Source: Xenorhabdus vietnamensis (lineage in GTDB: Bacteria; Pseudomonadota; Gammaproteobacteria; Enterobacterales; Enterobacteriaceae). From it: a DNA stretch of 59,808 nt. Where the stretch lies: NCBI RefSeq assembly GCF_002127535.1, contig NZ_MUBJ01000002.1, positions 350,484 through 410,291 of the forward strand, read 5' to 3'. The notes below the pieces were generated by a model that saw only the letters and a list, made by a program, of their open reading frames with translations, was not told where the DNA came from and searched no databases. Both the position numbers and the translations under genes were made by a program. Of the stretch, positions 50,267-58,790 are shown piece by piece (position 1 is the first letter of the stretch; every line of letters starts with the position of its first letter).

Positions 50267-51553
50267 TTAGATAGCTGATGGAAGTGGGAGTATGTAACTT
50301 TTTGAAATTTCATTATAAATTTTATCGACACTTTCTTCGAAGATATCTTTTGACAGTAACACTCTGAGTTTTTGTTGTTGTGTATCGGACATAAATAAAT
50401 TTCTATCGTATATGGAAATTATTTTTTTCGTCAGTGACGCGATGTCATAATTAAACTTATCTTCCGGTGAAAAATAAGTTGAAGCTTCCACTGAGCTTAA
50501 ATTTGGAACAATTGTATAGATCCCATTTAGTGCTGCTTCTAAAGGAGTAATTCCCAGAGTTTCATAACGTGACGTACATACAAAAATAGCTTTTCTTTTT
50601 ATTTCATTAAAAATTCTAAATAGTTTTTTGTGCGATAGTTTATGTGAAATTAAAAAGTGTTTTCTATACTCCACGGGGATCATGAAATTTAGTATATCTC
50701 TTCTGTGGCCCTGTTTTTCTTCATCACCTAAAATTAATATTTTTGTTGGAATGCCTTTTTCTAATAAATTAATTGAGGAATTAATCAGGAATTCTATATT
50801 TTTAAAATAATCTAATCTAGCAACAGCAGTGAATAACAAGATTTCATCTTTATTTGTGTTTAGAAAATTACTTATATTGGAATTTAATGAACTACATTCG
50901 TTATTTTCACTGGAGAACATAGGTGGATTAACCTGTTTTATTTTTTCTCGGTGAACGCCTTTGCTTACTAGATAATCACCTTGTAGTTTAGAGTGTTGTA
51001 TAACAAAATATCCTTTATCGATTAAGGTATTAATTCCTATAGATTGTTGCTTATAAAGATGAACCGCCTTATCTTTATTTTCAAATGCTTGATAAGCTTC
51101 TTCTTGTGAATAATTCCTCTGAAAATCTTCAACAAAAGGTCCATGATGTGTTACACCACATGGGATGTTTGATGGATGATAAGATAATATTGTATCTGTT
51201 TGATAATAAGCGAAAATATTGTATTTTTGGTTGTTGTTTATAGACAGGAATGATAGGCTTTTAGCTAAGGCTTCTCTGATATCTTCTGAGTTCATCGAAA
51301 AATTAAAGAAAATTTTTATATATTTTATTTCATTTATCTCTAATTGTTCAATTTTGGGAACCAATAGTGATTCATCTCTTTTATATAAGATAAATCCAGC
51401 AAAAACCTGCTGTTTAATAAAGTAGTTGGCCATTTTTAATGTGAATGATGTTGCTCCTACCTTAAATCCATCTGTATAGTGATTTGATATATATTTTTCA
51501 TTAATGACTATTGCTATAATCATCTTTTTATTACCTGATGATAGATTCTTCAT
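50267..51553 (-). CDS. GT4-family (GT-B fold) glycosyltransferase, specificity unknown
   Basis: The C-terminal half has the GT4 hallmarks TAVARLDYFKNIEFL and CTSRYETLGITPLEAALNG, an EX7E-type nucleotide-sugar site, and the N-terminal half has VTHHGPFVEDF. The frame is open to 51673; I chose the ATG at 51553 (MKNLSSGNKK) because GAGA lies at good spacing, giving 428 residues. The gene is AT-rich and Asn/Ile/Lys-rich compared with glnS or nagE. It sits alone between nagE and glnS, which suggests horizontal transfer. No other polysaccharide gene is near; sugar and acceptor are unknown. Confidence 0.85.
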   Translation of the reverse strand: MKNLSSGNKKMIIAIVINEKYISNHYTDGFKVGATSFTLKMANYFIKQQVFAGFILYKRDESLLVPKIEQLEINEIKYIKIFFNFSMNSEDIREALAKSLSFLSINNNQKYNIFAYYQTDTILSYHPSNIPCGVTHHGPFVEDFQRNYSQEEAYQAFENKDKAVHLYKQQSIGINTLIDKGYFVIQHSKLQGDYLVSKGVHREKIKQVNPPMFSSENNECSSLNSNISNFLNTNKDEILLFTAVARLDYFKNIEFLINSSINLLEKGIPTKILILGDEEKQGHRRDILNFMIPVEYRKHFLISHKLSHKKLFRIFNEIKRKAIFVCTSRYETLGITPLEAALNGIYTIVPNLSSVEASTYFSPEDKFNYDIASLTKKIISIYDRNLFMSDTQQQKLRVLLSKDIFEESVDKIYNEISKSYILPLPSAI

Positions 51554-51827
51554 TTTCATTCTCTGTTGATATATATGATATATTTTGATATTGGTGGGTG
51601 ATAATATAAAGGAAAAATTTCCAGTCGTGTGGATATGTTGAAAGGTATAAAAATCAAGTAGCCGCTCATTCATTTTCTGAATGAAATTAAACCAGATAAT
51701 GATCTTTTCTCTTTAATCAATTCCCTGTTCTATTCATTATGTGTCTGGGGATTTGATGTCTTTAATATATACTCATGTAATCAATAAAATTAAATAATAT
51801 TATATATAAAATGTATGTTATCTTTTA

Positions 51828-51960
51828 TATACCTAATGAATTTCAAGATGCGTTGAGGCGGTTAAGGGAGCTAATCCCCGAGAACATAGATAACTCTAAG
51901 TTTATAACAACGGTAATCGGGGGTGAGTGAGAGCAACCAACAAAGTATCGGTTAATTGAT
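51828..51960. repeat. ERIC-like repetitive element, degenerate
   Basis: The 490-base gap between the glycosyltransferase and glnS holds this repeat. It begins TATACCTAATGAATTTCAAG and contains the ERIC core parts TAATCCCCGAG and TCGGGGGTGAGTGAGAG followed by CAACCAACAAAG. The centre, between the two core parts, is longer than usual and has diverged. The right-hand end is degraded, so the closing position is approximate. ERIC elements are non-autonomous palindromic repeats found in transcribed intergenic DNA of enterobacteria. The left part of the gap (51674-51827) shows nothing else. Confidence 0.8.
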
Positions 51961-52163
51961 AGCCTGAGACTCAATCACGAGGACAAATTCAACCTGTCAT
52001 TATTTGACTTATTCAGTCGGATAAGATGAAAGCTATTTTCCGCTTTTCCGCACTAACTTTACCCATTCCACCATTTCCCACTAACAAAGTATTGTTTCTC
52101 GGTTCAGCTTATTGGATTATAGAAGGTTATGTTAAAGCGCTTTTTGCATTGAGGAAAAAAACG

Positions 52164-53831
52164 ATGAGTGAGGCAGATGCCCGCCCGACAAACTTTATTC
52201 GTCAGATTATTGACGAAGATCTGGCAACCGGTAAACATACATCAGTACATACCCGTTTCCCACCTGAGCCTAACGGTTATCTGCATATCGGCCATGCTAA
52301 GTCGATCTGCTTGAATTTCGGCATCGCTCAAGACTATCAGGGACAATGCAACCTACGTTTTGACGATACAAATCCGGTCAAGGAAGATATCGAGTACGTT
52401 GAGTCGATTAAAGCTGATGTTCAGTGGTTGGGTTTCCAGTGGAGCGGGAATATTCGCTACTCTTCTGATTATTTCGATACTCTGTATCAATACGCTATTG
52501 AATTAATCAATAAAGGTCTGGCGTATGTAGATGAATTGTGTCCTGAAGAAATCCGTGTATATCGCGGTACTTTAAAAGAACCAGGTAAAAACAGCCCGTA
52601 TCGTGATCGCAGCGTAGAAGAAAACCTGGCTCTGTTTGAAAAAATGCGTGCTGGCGAATTTGCTGAAGGTAAAGCATGTCTGCGTGCCAAAATTGATATG
52701 GCATCCCCGTTCATTGTTATGCGCGATCCGGTAATCTACCGTATCAAATTTGCAGAACATCACCAATCAGGTAATAAATGGTGCATCTATCCGATGTACG
52801 ATTTCACACACTGTATTTCTGATGCGCTGGAAGGGATCACCCATTCCATCTGTACGCTGGAGTTTCAGGATAACCGTCGTTTGTACGATTGGGTATTGGA
52901 TAACATCACAATTGACAGCCATCCGCGCCAGTACGAGTTTTCTCGCCTGAATCTGGAATATGCAGTGATGTCAAAGCGTAAACTTAACCAGCTGGTGGTG
53001 GAAAATATCGTTGATGGTTGGGATGATCCACGTATGCCAACTATTTCGGGATTACGCCGTCGTGGTTATACCGCAGCTTCCATCCGCGAATTCTGCCGTC
53101 GCATTGGCGTGACCAAACAGGATAACAACGTTGAAATGGCGGCATTGGAATCCTGCATCCGTGATGACCTGAATGAAAACGCACCGCGTGCTATGGCAGT
53201 TCTTGATCCGGTGAAACTGGTGATTGAGAATATGCCGGAAGGTGAAGTTATTCTGACGATGCCTAATCATCCGAATAAACCAGAAATGGGTAGCCGTGAA
53301 GTGCCGTTCAGTCGCGAACTGTACATTGACCGTGCGGATTTCCGTGAAGAAGCAAACCGTCAATATAAGCGTCTGGTTTTGGGTAAAGAAGTACGTCTGC
53401 GTAATGCTTATGTGATTAAAGCTGATCGTGTTGAAAAAGACGCAGAAGGCAATATTTCTACGATTTATTGCCAGTATGACGAGCAAACCCTGAACAAAGA
53501 TCCAGCCGATGGTCGCAAGGTTAAGGGTGTCATTCACTGGGTAAGTGCTGCACACGGCGTACCAGCAGAATTCTATTTGTATGACCGTCTGTTCAGTGTG
53601 GCAACCCCGGGGGCAGAAGATGACTTTTTGTCTACTATTAATCCGGAATCGCTGGTGGTCAGTAAAGGGTTTGTAGAACCAGGGCTGACAAGTGCTTTGC
53701 CAGAAAAAACCTATCAGTTTGAGCGCGAAGGTTATTTCTGTGCTGACAGCCGCCTCTCAAGTGCTGAACATCTGGTCTTTAACCGCACAGTTGGTCTGCG
53801 TGATACTTGGGCAAAAATTTCACAAGAATAA
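52164..53831 (+). CDS. glnS: Glutaminyl-tRNA synthetase
   Basis: GlnS charges glutamine tRNAs. The class I signature appears as [15 protein letters not shown] near residue 35, and the KMSKS equivalent as VMSKRKL near residue 270. The frame is open from 52026, but the ATG at 52164 ([15 protein letters not shown]) gives 555 residues against 554 in E. coli, with GAGG at the right distance. The charged tRNAs are encoded 8 kb away in the same window. Confidence 0.98.
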   Translation: MSEADARPTNFIRQIIDEDLATGKHTSVHTRFPPEPNGYLHIGHAKSICLNFGIAQDYQGQCNLRFDDTNPVKEDIEYVESIKADVQWLGFQWSGNIRYSSDYFDTLYQYAIELINKGLAYVDELCPEEIRVYRGTLKEPGKNSPYRDRSVEENLALFEKMRAGEFAEGKACLRAKIDMASPFIVMRDPVIYRIKFAEHHQSGNKWCIYPMYDFTHCISDALEGITHSICTLEFQDNRRLYDWVLDNITIDSHPRQYEFSRLNLEYAVMSKRKLNQLVVENIVDGWDDPRMPTISGLRRRGYTAASIREFCRRIGVTKQDNNVEMAALESCIRDDLNENAPRAMAVLDPVKLVIENMPEGEVILTMPNHPNKPEMGSREVPFSRELYIDRADFREEANRQYKRLVLGKEVRLRNAYVIKADRVEKDAEGNISTIYCQYDEQTLNKDPADGRKVKGVIHWVSAAHGVPAEFYLYDRLFSVATPGAEDDFLSTINPESLVVSKGFVEPGLTSALPEKTYQFEREGYFCADSRLSSAEHLVFNRTVGLRDTWAKISQE

Positions 53832-53892
53832 CAAGTTCACAAAGATAATGTGACTCAGGTTATTTAGCCCATGCACTATTAATCCATACACT

Positions 53893-53922
53893 AAAAGCGT
53901 GATTATTTTCACGCTTTTTTTA
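53893..53922 (+). terminator. Rho-independent terminator of glnS
   Basis: AAAAGCGTGA pairs with TCACGCTTTT, followed by more T. It begins 61 bases after the glnS stop codon. Confidence 0.88.
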
Positions 53923-54080
53923 TGCTTAATAGAATCGTAATGAAAATTAATTCTTCCTGCTAAGATTAAAAATTGCCTTATAGTCCTATATTATGTAGGG
54001 TTATTGGCTAGCCAAATCTGTACATTATTTACCCAAAGTTTGCCCATCGAAAAAAATAATAAATTCGGACGAGGTAATTT

Positions 54081-56786
54081 ATGAAAATCATTAAATTACG
54101 TACCTTGGCAGCACTCATAACGGCAGTTGGATTTATAGGCAGCCCCCATGCAGAAGCGACATTATCAATGTCACCAGAGCAATCAATGTCACCACAGCAA
54201 ATTGTGGATTTACTGAGTCAGTTAAAAGTCAATTTTAAAGTCATTGACAATCAAGCTGGTTCACATGGTACAGATTGCGCCATTCTTGGTGCGGATTCGG
54301 CTGCCTGTAATCGGGTCAACATTATCTTGAGCAATGGCAATCAGGCGATCAATTCTTCTGATTGGGCACTTTATTTTCACAGTATTCGCCAAATCCTGAA
54401 ACTGGACAATGATCAGTACAAAATTACCCATGTCACGGGAGATTTACATAGGCTGGAACCGACGAAGAATTTCAAAGGCATTAAGGCCAATGAAAAAATC
54501 GTACTACCAATTGTTGGTGAATATTGGCAGATTTTCAGTACAGATTTTATGCCACGTTGGTATGCGACTTCTGGTGATGCTACCCCAAAAATATTGTTGA
54601 ATACTGATACTGAAAACATCAGCGAATTTTTATCTGATCTGGAAGGTGAACAGTGGAAACGTACTACAGCGGATAACAATATTTTGATGACACCTGAAAA
54701 CCGTTTTGCAAAAAACCAGCAGGTGGCAAGAATCGATGAAGATAAACTGCGAGGGCAGATTATCCCGACACCGAAAGAGCTTTCCATTCATTCTCAGGAT
54801 GTGGATTTATCCCGTGGAGTGAAATTAGAGTTGGGAGGGTTAAGCAGCGAATCTATTAAGGTGATCAGGGAACGTTTCAAAGCCCATGACATTAATTTAA
54901 CAGATGGCGGTTATCGAGTAGCAACGCAAATAAATGCAAACCAATTTACCGGGCCTTGGCGAATCAAAGGGGCATATTCGTTGGAGGTTACCACCAAGGG
55001 CACACAAATCGTCGCGTTTGATCAATCTGGCGTATTCTATGGCCTACAGTCATTGTTTTCCTTGCTTCCCGCTGATGGTATTCCCAAGATTACTACATTG
55101 ACGGCAAAAGATGCCCCACGGTTTGAATATCGTGGTGTATTCCTTGATGTTGGGCGAAATTTTCATAGCAAAGAAGCTGTTCTGCGTCTGCTCGATCAAA
55201 TGTCTAACTATAAGCTGAACAAATTCCATTTCCATTTGAGTGATGATGAAGGCTGGCGTTTGGAGATACCCGGTTTACCGGAATTGACAGAGATCGGCAG
55301 TCAACGTTGTCATGATTTAAGTGAAACTCAGTGTTTGTTGCCACAATTGGGATCAGGGCCAGATAGTAATAATATGGGAAGTGGCTATTTTAGTCGTCAG
55401 GATTATATTGATATTCTGAACTATGCTAAAGCCCGTCAGATAGAAGTTATCCCAGAAATTGATATACCAGCCCATGCTCGTGCCGCAGTTGTGTCAATGG
55501 AAGCGCGTTATAAGAAACTCATGGCACAGGGCAAAGAGCAGGAGGCTAATGAATATCGCTTGCTTGATCCGACAGATACCTCAAATACAACATCTGTCCA
55601 GTTCTATGATCGCCATAGTTATCTTAATCCGTGCATGGATTCATCAAAACGATTTATTGATAAAGTTATCAGCGAAGTTGCTGCCATGCACAAAGAAGCC
55701 GGACTGCCGTTGAATACTTGGCATTTTGGGGGGGATGAGGCAAAAAATATCCGTTTGGGCGCAGGATATCAGGATAAAGATGGGCCGATAGTGCCAGGCA
55801 AAGGGAGTATCAACCAAAAAATCGAGGACAAACCGTGGGCCAAATCTCAGGTTTGCCAGAAAATGATTGCGCAAGGAGTCATTAAAGATGTTGATGAACT
55901 TGACAGTTACTTTGCCATTGAAGTCAGTAAAATTATCAATGCCCACGGTATCAGCACCATGCAGGCATGGCAGGATGGTTTGAAACACGTTAAATCGGTA
56001 AACGATTTTGCCACTAAGCATGTTGCGGTGAATTTCTGGGATACTCTTTATTGGGGAGGCTATGATTCCGCCAATGATTGGGCAAATAAGGGCTATCAAG
56101 TCATTGTTTCGAGCCCTGATTATGTCTATCTGGATATGCCATATGAAGTGCATCCGAAAGAGCGGGGTTACTATTGGGCTACTCGTTTTAATGATGAAGC
56201 AAAAATTTTCAGCTTTGCTCCAAACAACATGCCACAAAATGCTGAGACTTCGGTAGATCGTGATGGCAACCATTTTAACACCCATAGTAATAAACGTTGG
56301 CCGGGAGCTTATGGGATATCGGGGCTATCATGGAGTGAAACCGTGCGTACTGATGAGCAAATGGAATATATGATTTATCCACGTTTATTGCCGTTGGCGG
56401 AAAGAGCATGGCACCAAGCGGCTTGGGAACAAAATTATCAACAGGGCAGGGAATATAAAGGAGGAATAACACACTATGTTGATGCAGATCTTCTTCAACA
56501 TGACTGGGAACGCTTTGCCAATCTGATGGGGCAGCGTGAATTGGCTAAATTAGATAAAGCCAACATTTCATATCGTCTGCCGGTGCCGGGTGGCAGAATT
56601 GTTTCTGAAACACTTGAAGCAAATATCGCATTACCGGGAGTTGTTATCCAATACTCATTGGATAATGGAAAAACATGGCAAGCTTACAATGATAGATTGC
56701 GACCTCATGTCAGTAGCAATGTGAAAATTCGTTCAGTCAGTACTGATGGAAAACGCTTTAGCCGCATGGATGAAGTAAAATTTTAA
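54081..56786 (+). CDS. chb: Chitobiase (beta-N-acetylhexosaminidase, GH20)
   Basis: The enzyme splits N,N'-diacetylchitobiose into GlcNAc. A signal peptide (cleavage near PHAEA) is followed by a CHB_HEX carbohydrate-binding domain (about 30-200), a GH20b domain, the GH20 barrel (about 350-790) and a C-terminal Ig-like CHB_HEX_C domain. The catalytic pair is Asp552-Glu553 in WHFGGDEAKN. The layout equals Serratia marcescens chitobiase. GAGGTAATTT gives a ribosome binding site. It occupies the glnS-fur gap where E. coli has chiPQ; its product would feed NagE, NagA and NagB. Confidence 0.95.
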   Translation: MKIIKLRTLAALITAVGFIGSPHAEATLSMSPEQSMSPQQIVDLLSQLKVNFKVIDNQAGSHGTDCAILGADSAACNRVNIILSNGNQAINSSDWALYFHSIRQILKLDNDQYKITHVTGDLHRLEPTKNFKGIKANEKIVLPIVGEYWQIFSTDFMPRWYATSGDATPKILLNTDTENISEFLSDLEGEQWKRTTADNNILMTPENRFAKNQQVARIDEDKLRGQIIPTPKELSIHSQDVDLSRGVKLELGGLSSESIKVIRERFKAHDINLTDGGYRVATQINANQFTGPWRIKGAYSLEVTTKGTQIVAFDQSGVFYGLQSLFSLLPADGIPKITTLTAKDAPRFEYRGVFLDVGRNFHSKEAVLRLLDQMSNYKLNKFHFHLSDDEGWRLEIPGLPELTEIGSQRCHDLSETQCLLPQLGSGPDSNNMGSGYFSRQDYIDILNYAKARQIEVIPEIDIPAHARAAVVSMEARYKKLMAQGKEQEANEYRLLDPTDTSNTTSVQFYDRHSYLNPCMDSSKRFIDKVISEVAAMHKEAGLPLNTWHFGGDEAKNIRLGAGYQDKDGPIVPGKGSINQKIEDKPWAKSQVCQKMIAQGVIKDVDELDSYFAIEVSKIINAHGISTMQAWQDGLKHVKSVNDFATKHVAVNFWDTLYWGGYDSANDWANKGYQVIVSSPDYVYLDMPYEVHPKERGYYWATRFNDEAKIFSFAPNNMPQNAETSVDRDGNHFNTHSNKRWPGAYGISGLSWSETVRTDEQMEYMIYPRLLPLAERAWHQAAWEQNYQQGREYKGGITHYVDADLLQHDWERFANLMGQRELAKLDKANISYRLPVPGGRIVSETLEANIALPGVVIQYSLDNGKTWQAYNDRLRPHVSSNVKIRSVSTDGKRFSRMDEVKF

Positions 56787-56799
56787 CGCTTAAAGCAAC

Positions 56800-56827
56800 C
56801 TGCCGATTAGCTCAGGCTAATCGGCAG
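56800..56827. terminator. Hairpin between convergent chb and fur
   Basis: CTGCCGATTAGC and GCTAATCGGCAG form a perfect 12-pair stem with loop TCAG, 14 bases after the chb stop. No clear T run follows on either side, so termination is likely but not certain. Confidence 0.6.
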
Positions 56828-56893
56828 AAGCTTATTCAGACTAAATGAAGCAGAAGTGGATTACTATTTCAATCACTTCATTACGCTTGTTTA

Positions 56894-57343
56894 TCATGCT
56901 TTTTCATCATGAAACGCGCTATCTTTGCGACAATCACCAACAGTACAGTGGCCATATAAATAAAGACTGTGGTTTGAGAGTTTAATTCCATAACGCTCAG
57001 CGATATTTTTCTGACGCTCTTCAATGAATTCATCACTAAATTCAATGACTTTACCGCAGTCGAGACAAATCAGATGGTCATGGTGATGTTGCTGAGTGAG
57101 TTCAAAAACCGATTTACCGCCTTCAAAATTGTGGCGTGTGACAATGCCGGCATCATCGAACTGGTTTAACACGCGATAGACAGTGGCGAGGCCAATCTCT
57201 TCACCGATATCAATCAGTTTTTTGTAGAGATCCTCCGCACTGACATGATGGCATTCTGGGTCCTGTAGCACTTCCAAAATTTTCAGGCGTGGAAGTGTTA
57301 CTTTAAGTCCAGCATTTTTCAATGCTTTATTGTTGTCGGTCAT
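56894..57343 (-). CDS. fur: Ferric uptake regulator Fur
   Basis: Fur binds Fe2+ and represses iron genes; the consensus Fur box at 20286-20304 is a candidate target. The 149-residue protein has the winged helix (LKVTLPRLKILEVLQDPECHHVSAEDLY region), the metal-site QHHHDHLICLDCGKVIEF and a second Cys pair near the end (CTVGDC). E. coli Fur has 148 residues. Its start codon overlaps the stop of a small upstream frame (uof-like). fldA lies upstream on the same strand, as in E. coli. Confidence 0.97.
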   Translation of the reverse strand: MTDNNKALKNAGLKVTLPRLKILEVLQDPECHHVSAEDLYKKLIDIGEEIGLATVYRVLNQFDDAGIVTRHNFEGGKSVFELTQQHHHDHLICLDCGKVIEFSDEFIEERQKNIAERYGIKLSNHSLYLYGHCTVGDCRKDSAFHDEKA

Positions 57344-57441
57344 GCGGATTCAGTCCTGTAACTTGAGTTAAGTAAACTTATGATACTTGGGGGTATCGTG
57401 AGGGAATCATGATTCTGTTTCACGTTGTTGATTATAGGCAT
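57340..57441 (-). CDS. uof: Small leader ORF coupled to fur (uof-like)
   Basis: A frame of 33 codons starts at the ATG at 57441 and ends with TGA that overlaps the fur ATG (GCATGA). Its last residues, YRTESA, correspond to the NRTDSA I recall for E. coli uof, and the DNA around the overlap is close to that of E. coli. In E. coli uof translation is coupled to fur and is the target through which RyhB lowers Fur. No strong ribosome binding site precedes the ATG; an in-frame GTG six codons in is another possibility. Confidence 0.5.
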   Translation of the reverse strand: MPIINNVKQNHDSLTIPPSIISLLNSSYRTESA

Positions 57442-57526
57442 GGATATTCAAAATGAAAACCATACCTATCCGGATATCATGACACATTATGCAAGAATAA
57501 TCCTGCATGAAAGGGTTTTATTCCCC

Positions 57527-58060
57527 TTATGCACCCAGAATTTCTGACAGGCTCATCTCAACCTTAATTTGTTGTACCCAAGCCCCAACGCGCTCACTTG
57601 TCAATTCTGGTTGACGATCCTCATCAATGGCCAGACCAATAAAGTGGTCATCGTCGGCCATGCCCTTAGAGGCTTCAAAGTGATATCCTTCGGTTGGCCA
57701 GTGTCCTACGATAATAGCGCCATGAGGCTCAATAATATCGCGAATGGTGCCCATAGCATCACAGAAGTACTCTGCATAATCTTCCTGATCACCACAGCCG
57801 AACAAAGCAACCAGTTTCCCTTCGAAATTAATTTCTTCCAGTGTCGGGAAGAAATCATCCCAATCACATTGAGCTTCGCCGTAATACCAAGTTGGGATGC
57901 CAAGCAGCAGGATATCAAAGGCTTCAATGTCTTCTTTGCTGCTTTTGGCAATATCGTGGACTTCAGCAACATCAGCACCGCCCAATTTTTCTTGGATCAT
58001 TTTGGCGATGTTTTCTGTGTTGCCTGTATCGCTGCCGAAGAATATACCTATTATTGCCAT
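57527..58060 (-). CDS. fldA: Flavodoxin 1
   Basis: FldA carries electrons to enzymes such as IspG, IspH, biotin synthase and MetH. The 177-residue protein has the FMN phosphate loop [18 protein letters not shown] and the two aromatic-flanked FMN loops, [15 protein letters not shown] and [16 protein letters not shown]. coli FldA has 176 residues. It lies between ybfE and fur, the E. coli order. Confidence 0.97.
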   Translation of the reverse strand: MAIIGIFFGSDTGNTENIAKMIQEKLGGADVAEVHDIAKSSKEDIEAFDILLLGIPTWYYGEAQCDWDDFFPTLEEINFEGKLVALFGCGDQEDYAEYFCDAMGTIRDIIEPHGAIIVGHWPTEGYHFEASKGMADDDHFIGLAIDEDRQPELTSERVGAWVQQIKVEMSLSEILGA

Positions 58061-58235
58061 AAAATGGGTTAACCTCTTGTTTTATTTGTGTATTAAATCT
58101 ATACACATCACGCTGAAATCAGCTAGAAAAATGTCAGTTTTAGTAACATGAAAAGCGTTATTTTGACCAAACATCAATGACAAATCTGTCAGATTTGTGT
58201 GGTGGTTCCGCTTCATTGTCGTTGAATAAAAGCCG

Positions 58236-58526
58236 TTAATCGGCAAGGTGATTTTCTTCTGCCAGTTGGGCTAACAACATTTGTTCAATCAGTTCACTGC
58301 GGCTGATATTGCGCTGTTTTGCCAGATGATTAAGTGCATCGACGGCATCTTCATTGAGTTTAAGTTCCACTCGACGAAGTCCTTTAACTTTATCTCGTCG
58401 TAACTGGTTACGTTTATTGATCCTAAGCTGTTCATCTCTGGACAGTGGATTTGTTTTCGGTCGCCCTGGCCTGCGTTCATCTGCGAACAAATCCAGTGTG
58501 GTGCGATCAGTTTGTTCTTTTGCCAT
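58236..58526 (-). CDS. ybfE: YbfE, LexA-regulated-type small DNA-binding-like protein
   Basis: The 96-residue protein has a ribbon-helix-helix-like C-terminal half (RRVELKLNEDAVDALNHLAKQRNISRSELIEQML) spread over residues 48-85, preceded by a basic stretch (PGRPKTNPLSRDEQLRINKRN). This matches YbfE, which is LexA-regulated in E. coli. I saw no CTGT-N8-ACAG box upstream here. In E. coli ybfF, seqA and pgm flank the gene; none is present in this window. Confidence 0.88.
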   Translation of the reverse strand: MAKEQTDRTTLDLFADERRPGRPKTNPLSRDEQLRINKRNQLRRDKVKGLRRVELKLNEDAVDALNHLAKQRNISRSELIEQMLLAQLAEENHLAD

Positions 58527-58731
58527 AAATTTAATTGATAATGGGCGTGTACCAACAATATAGCGGGCAATAATACCTTAGCTCGACGCGTGTCGCCACT
58601 GGCTAGTCTGGTTTTTCGGGCGGATTGTCGGTGGATTGTCAATGAGATAGGGCAGAAGGCAGATTATTTTGGAAAATATTGAGTAGCGTTATGAAAAAAT
58701 TACAGGGAAATACAATGTTTATTATCGACCT

Positions 58732-58756
58732 GAACCGCCCCTTTTAAGGGCGGTTC
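58732..58756 (-). terminator. Hairpin after the invasin-like gene
   Basis: GAACCGCCC and GGGCGGTTC form a perfect nine-pair stem around CTTTTAA, 34 bases after the stop codon. It is a GC-rich stem with no strong T run; it probably ends the adhesin transcript before ybfE. Confidence 0.6.
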
Positions 58757-58790
58757 CTTAAGAAAAAAGTGATAAACAAATAATTGTTTT

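Noticed and set aside
51674-52163. Start of glnS at the upstream ATG (52026)
   Set aside because: The extra 46 residues do not resemble glutaminyl-tRNA synthetases and the first part abuts the ERIC repeat; the ATG at 52164 has a proper ribosome binding site.
58289-58642. Minus-strand frame of 117 codons overlapping ybfE
   Set aside because: It is out of frame with the recognisable YbfE protein and has no family resemblance.
58527-58790. Search for a LexA box before ybfE
   Set aside because: No CTGT-N8-ACAG-like sequence was found between ybfE and the adhesin gene.
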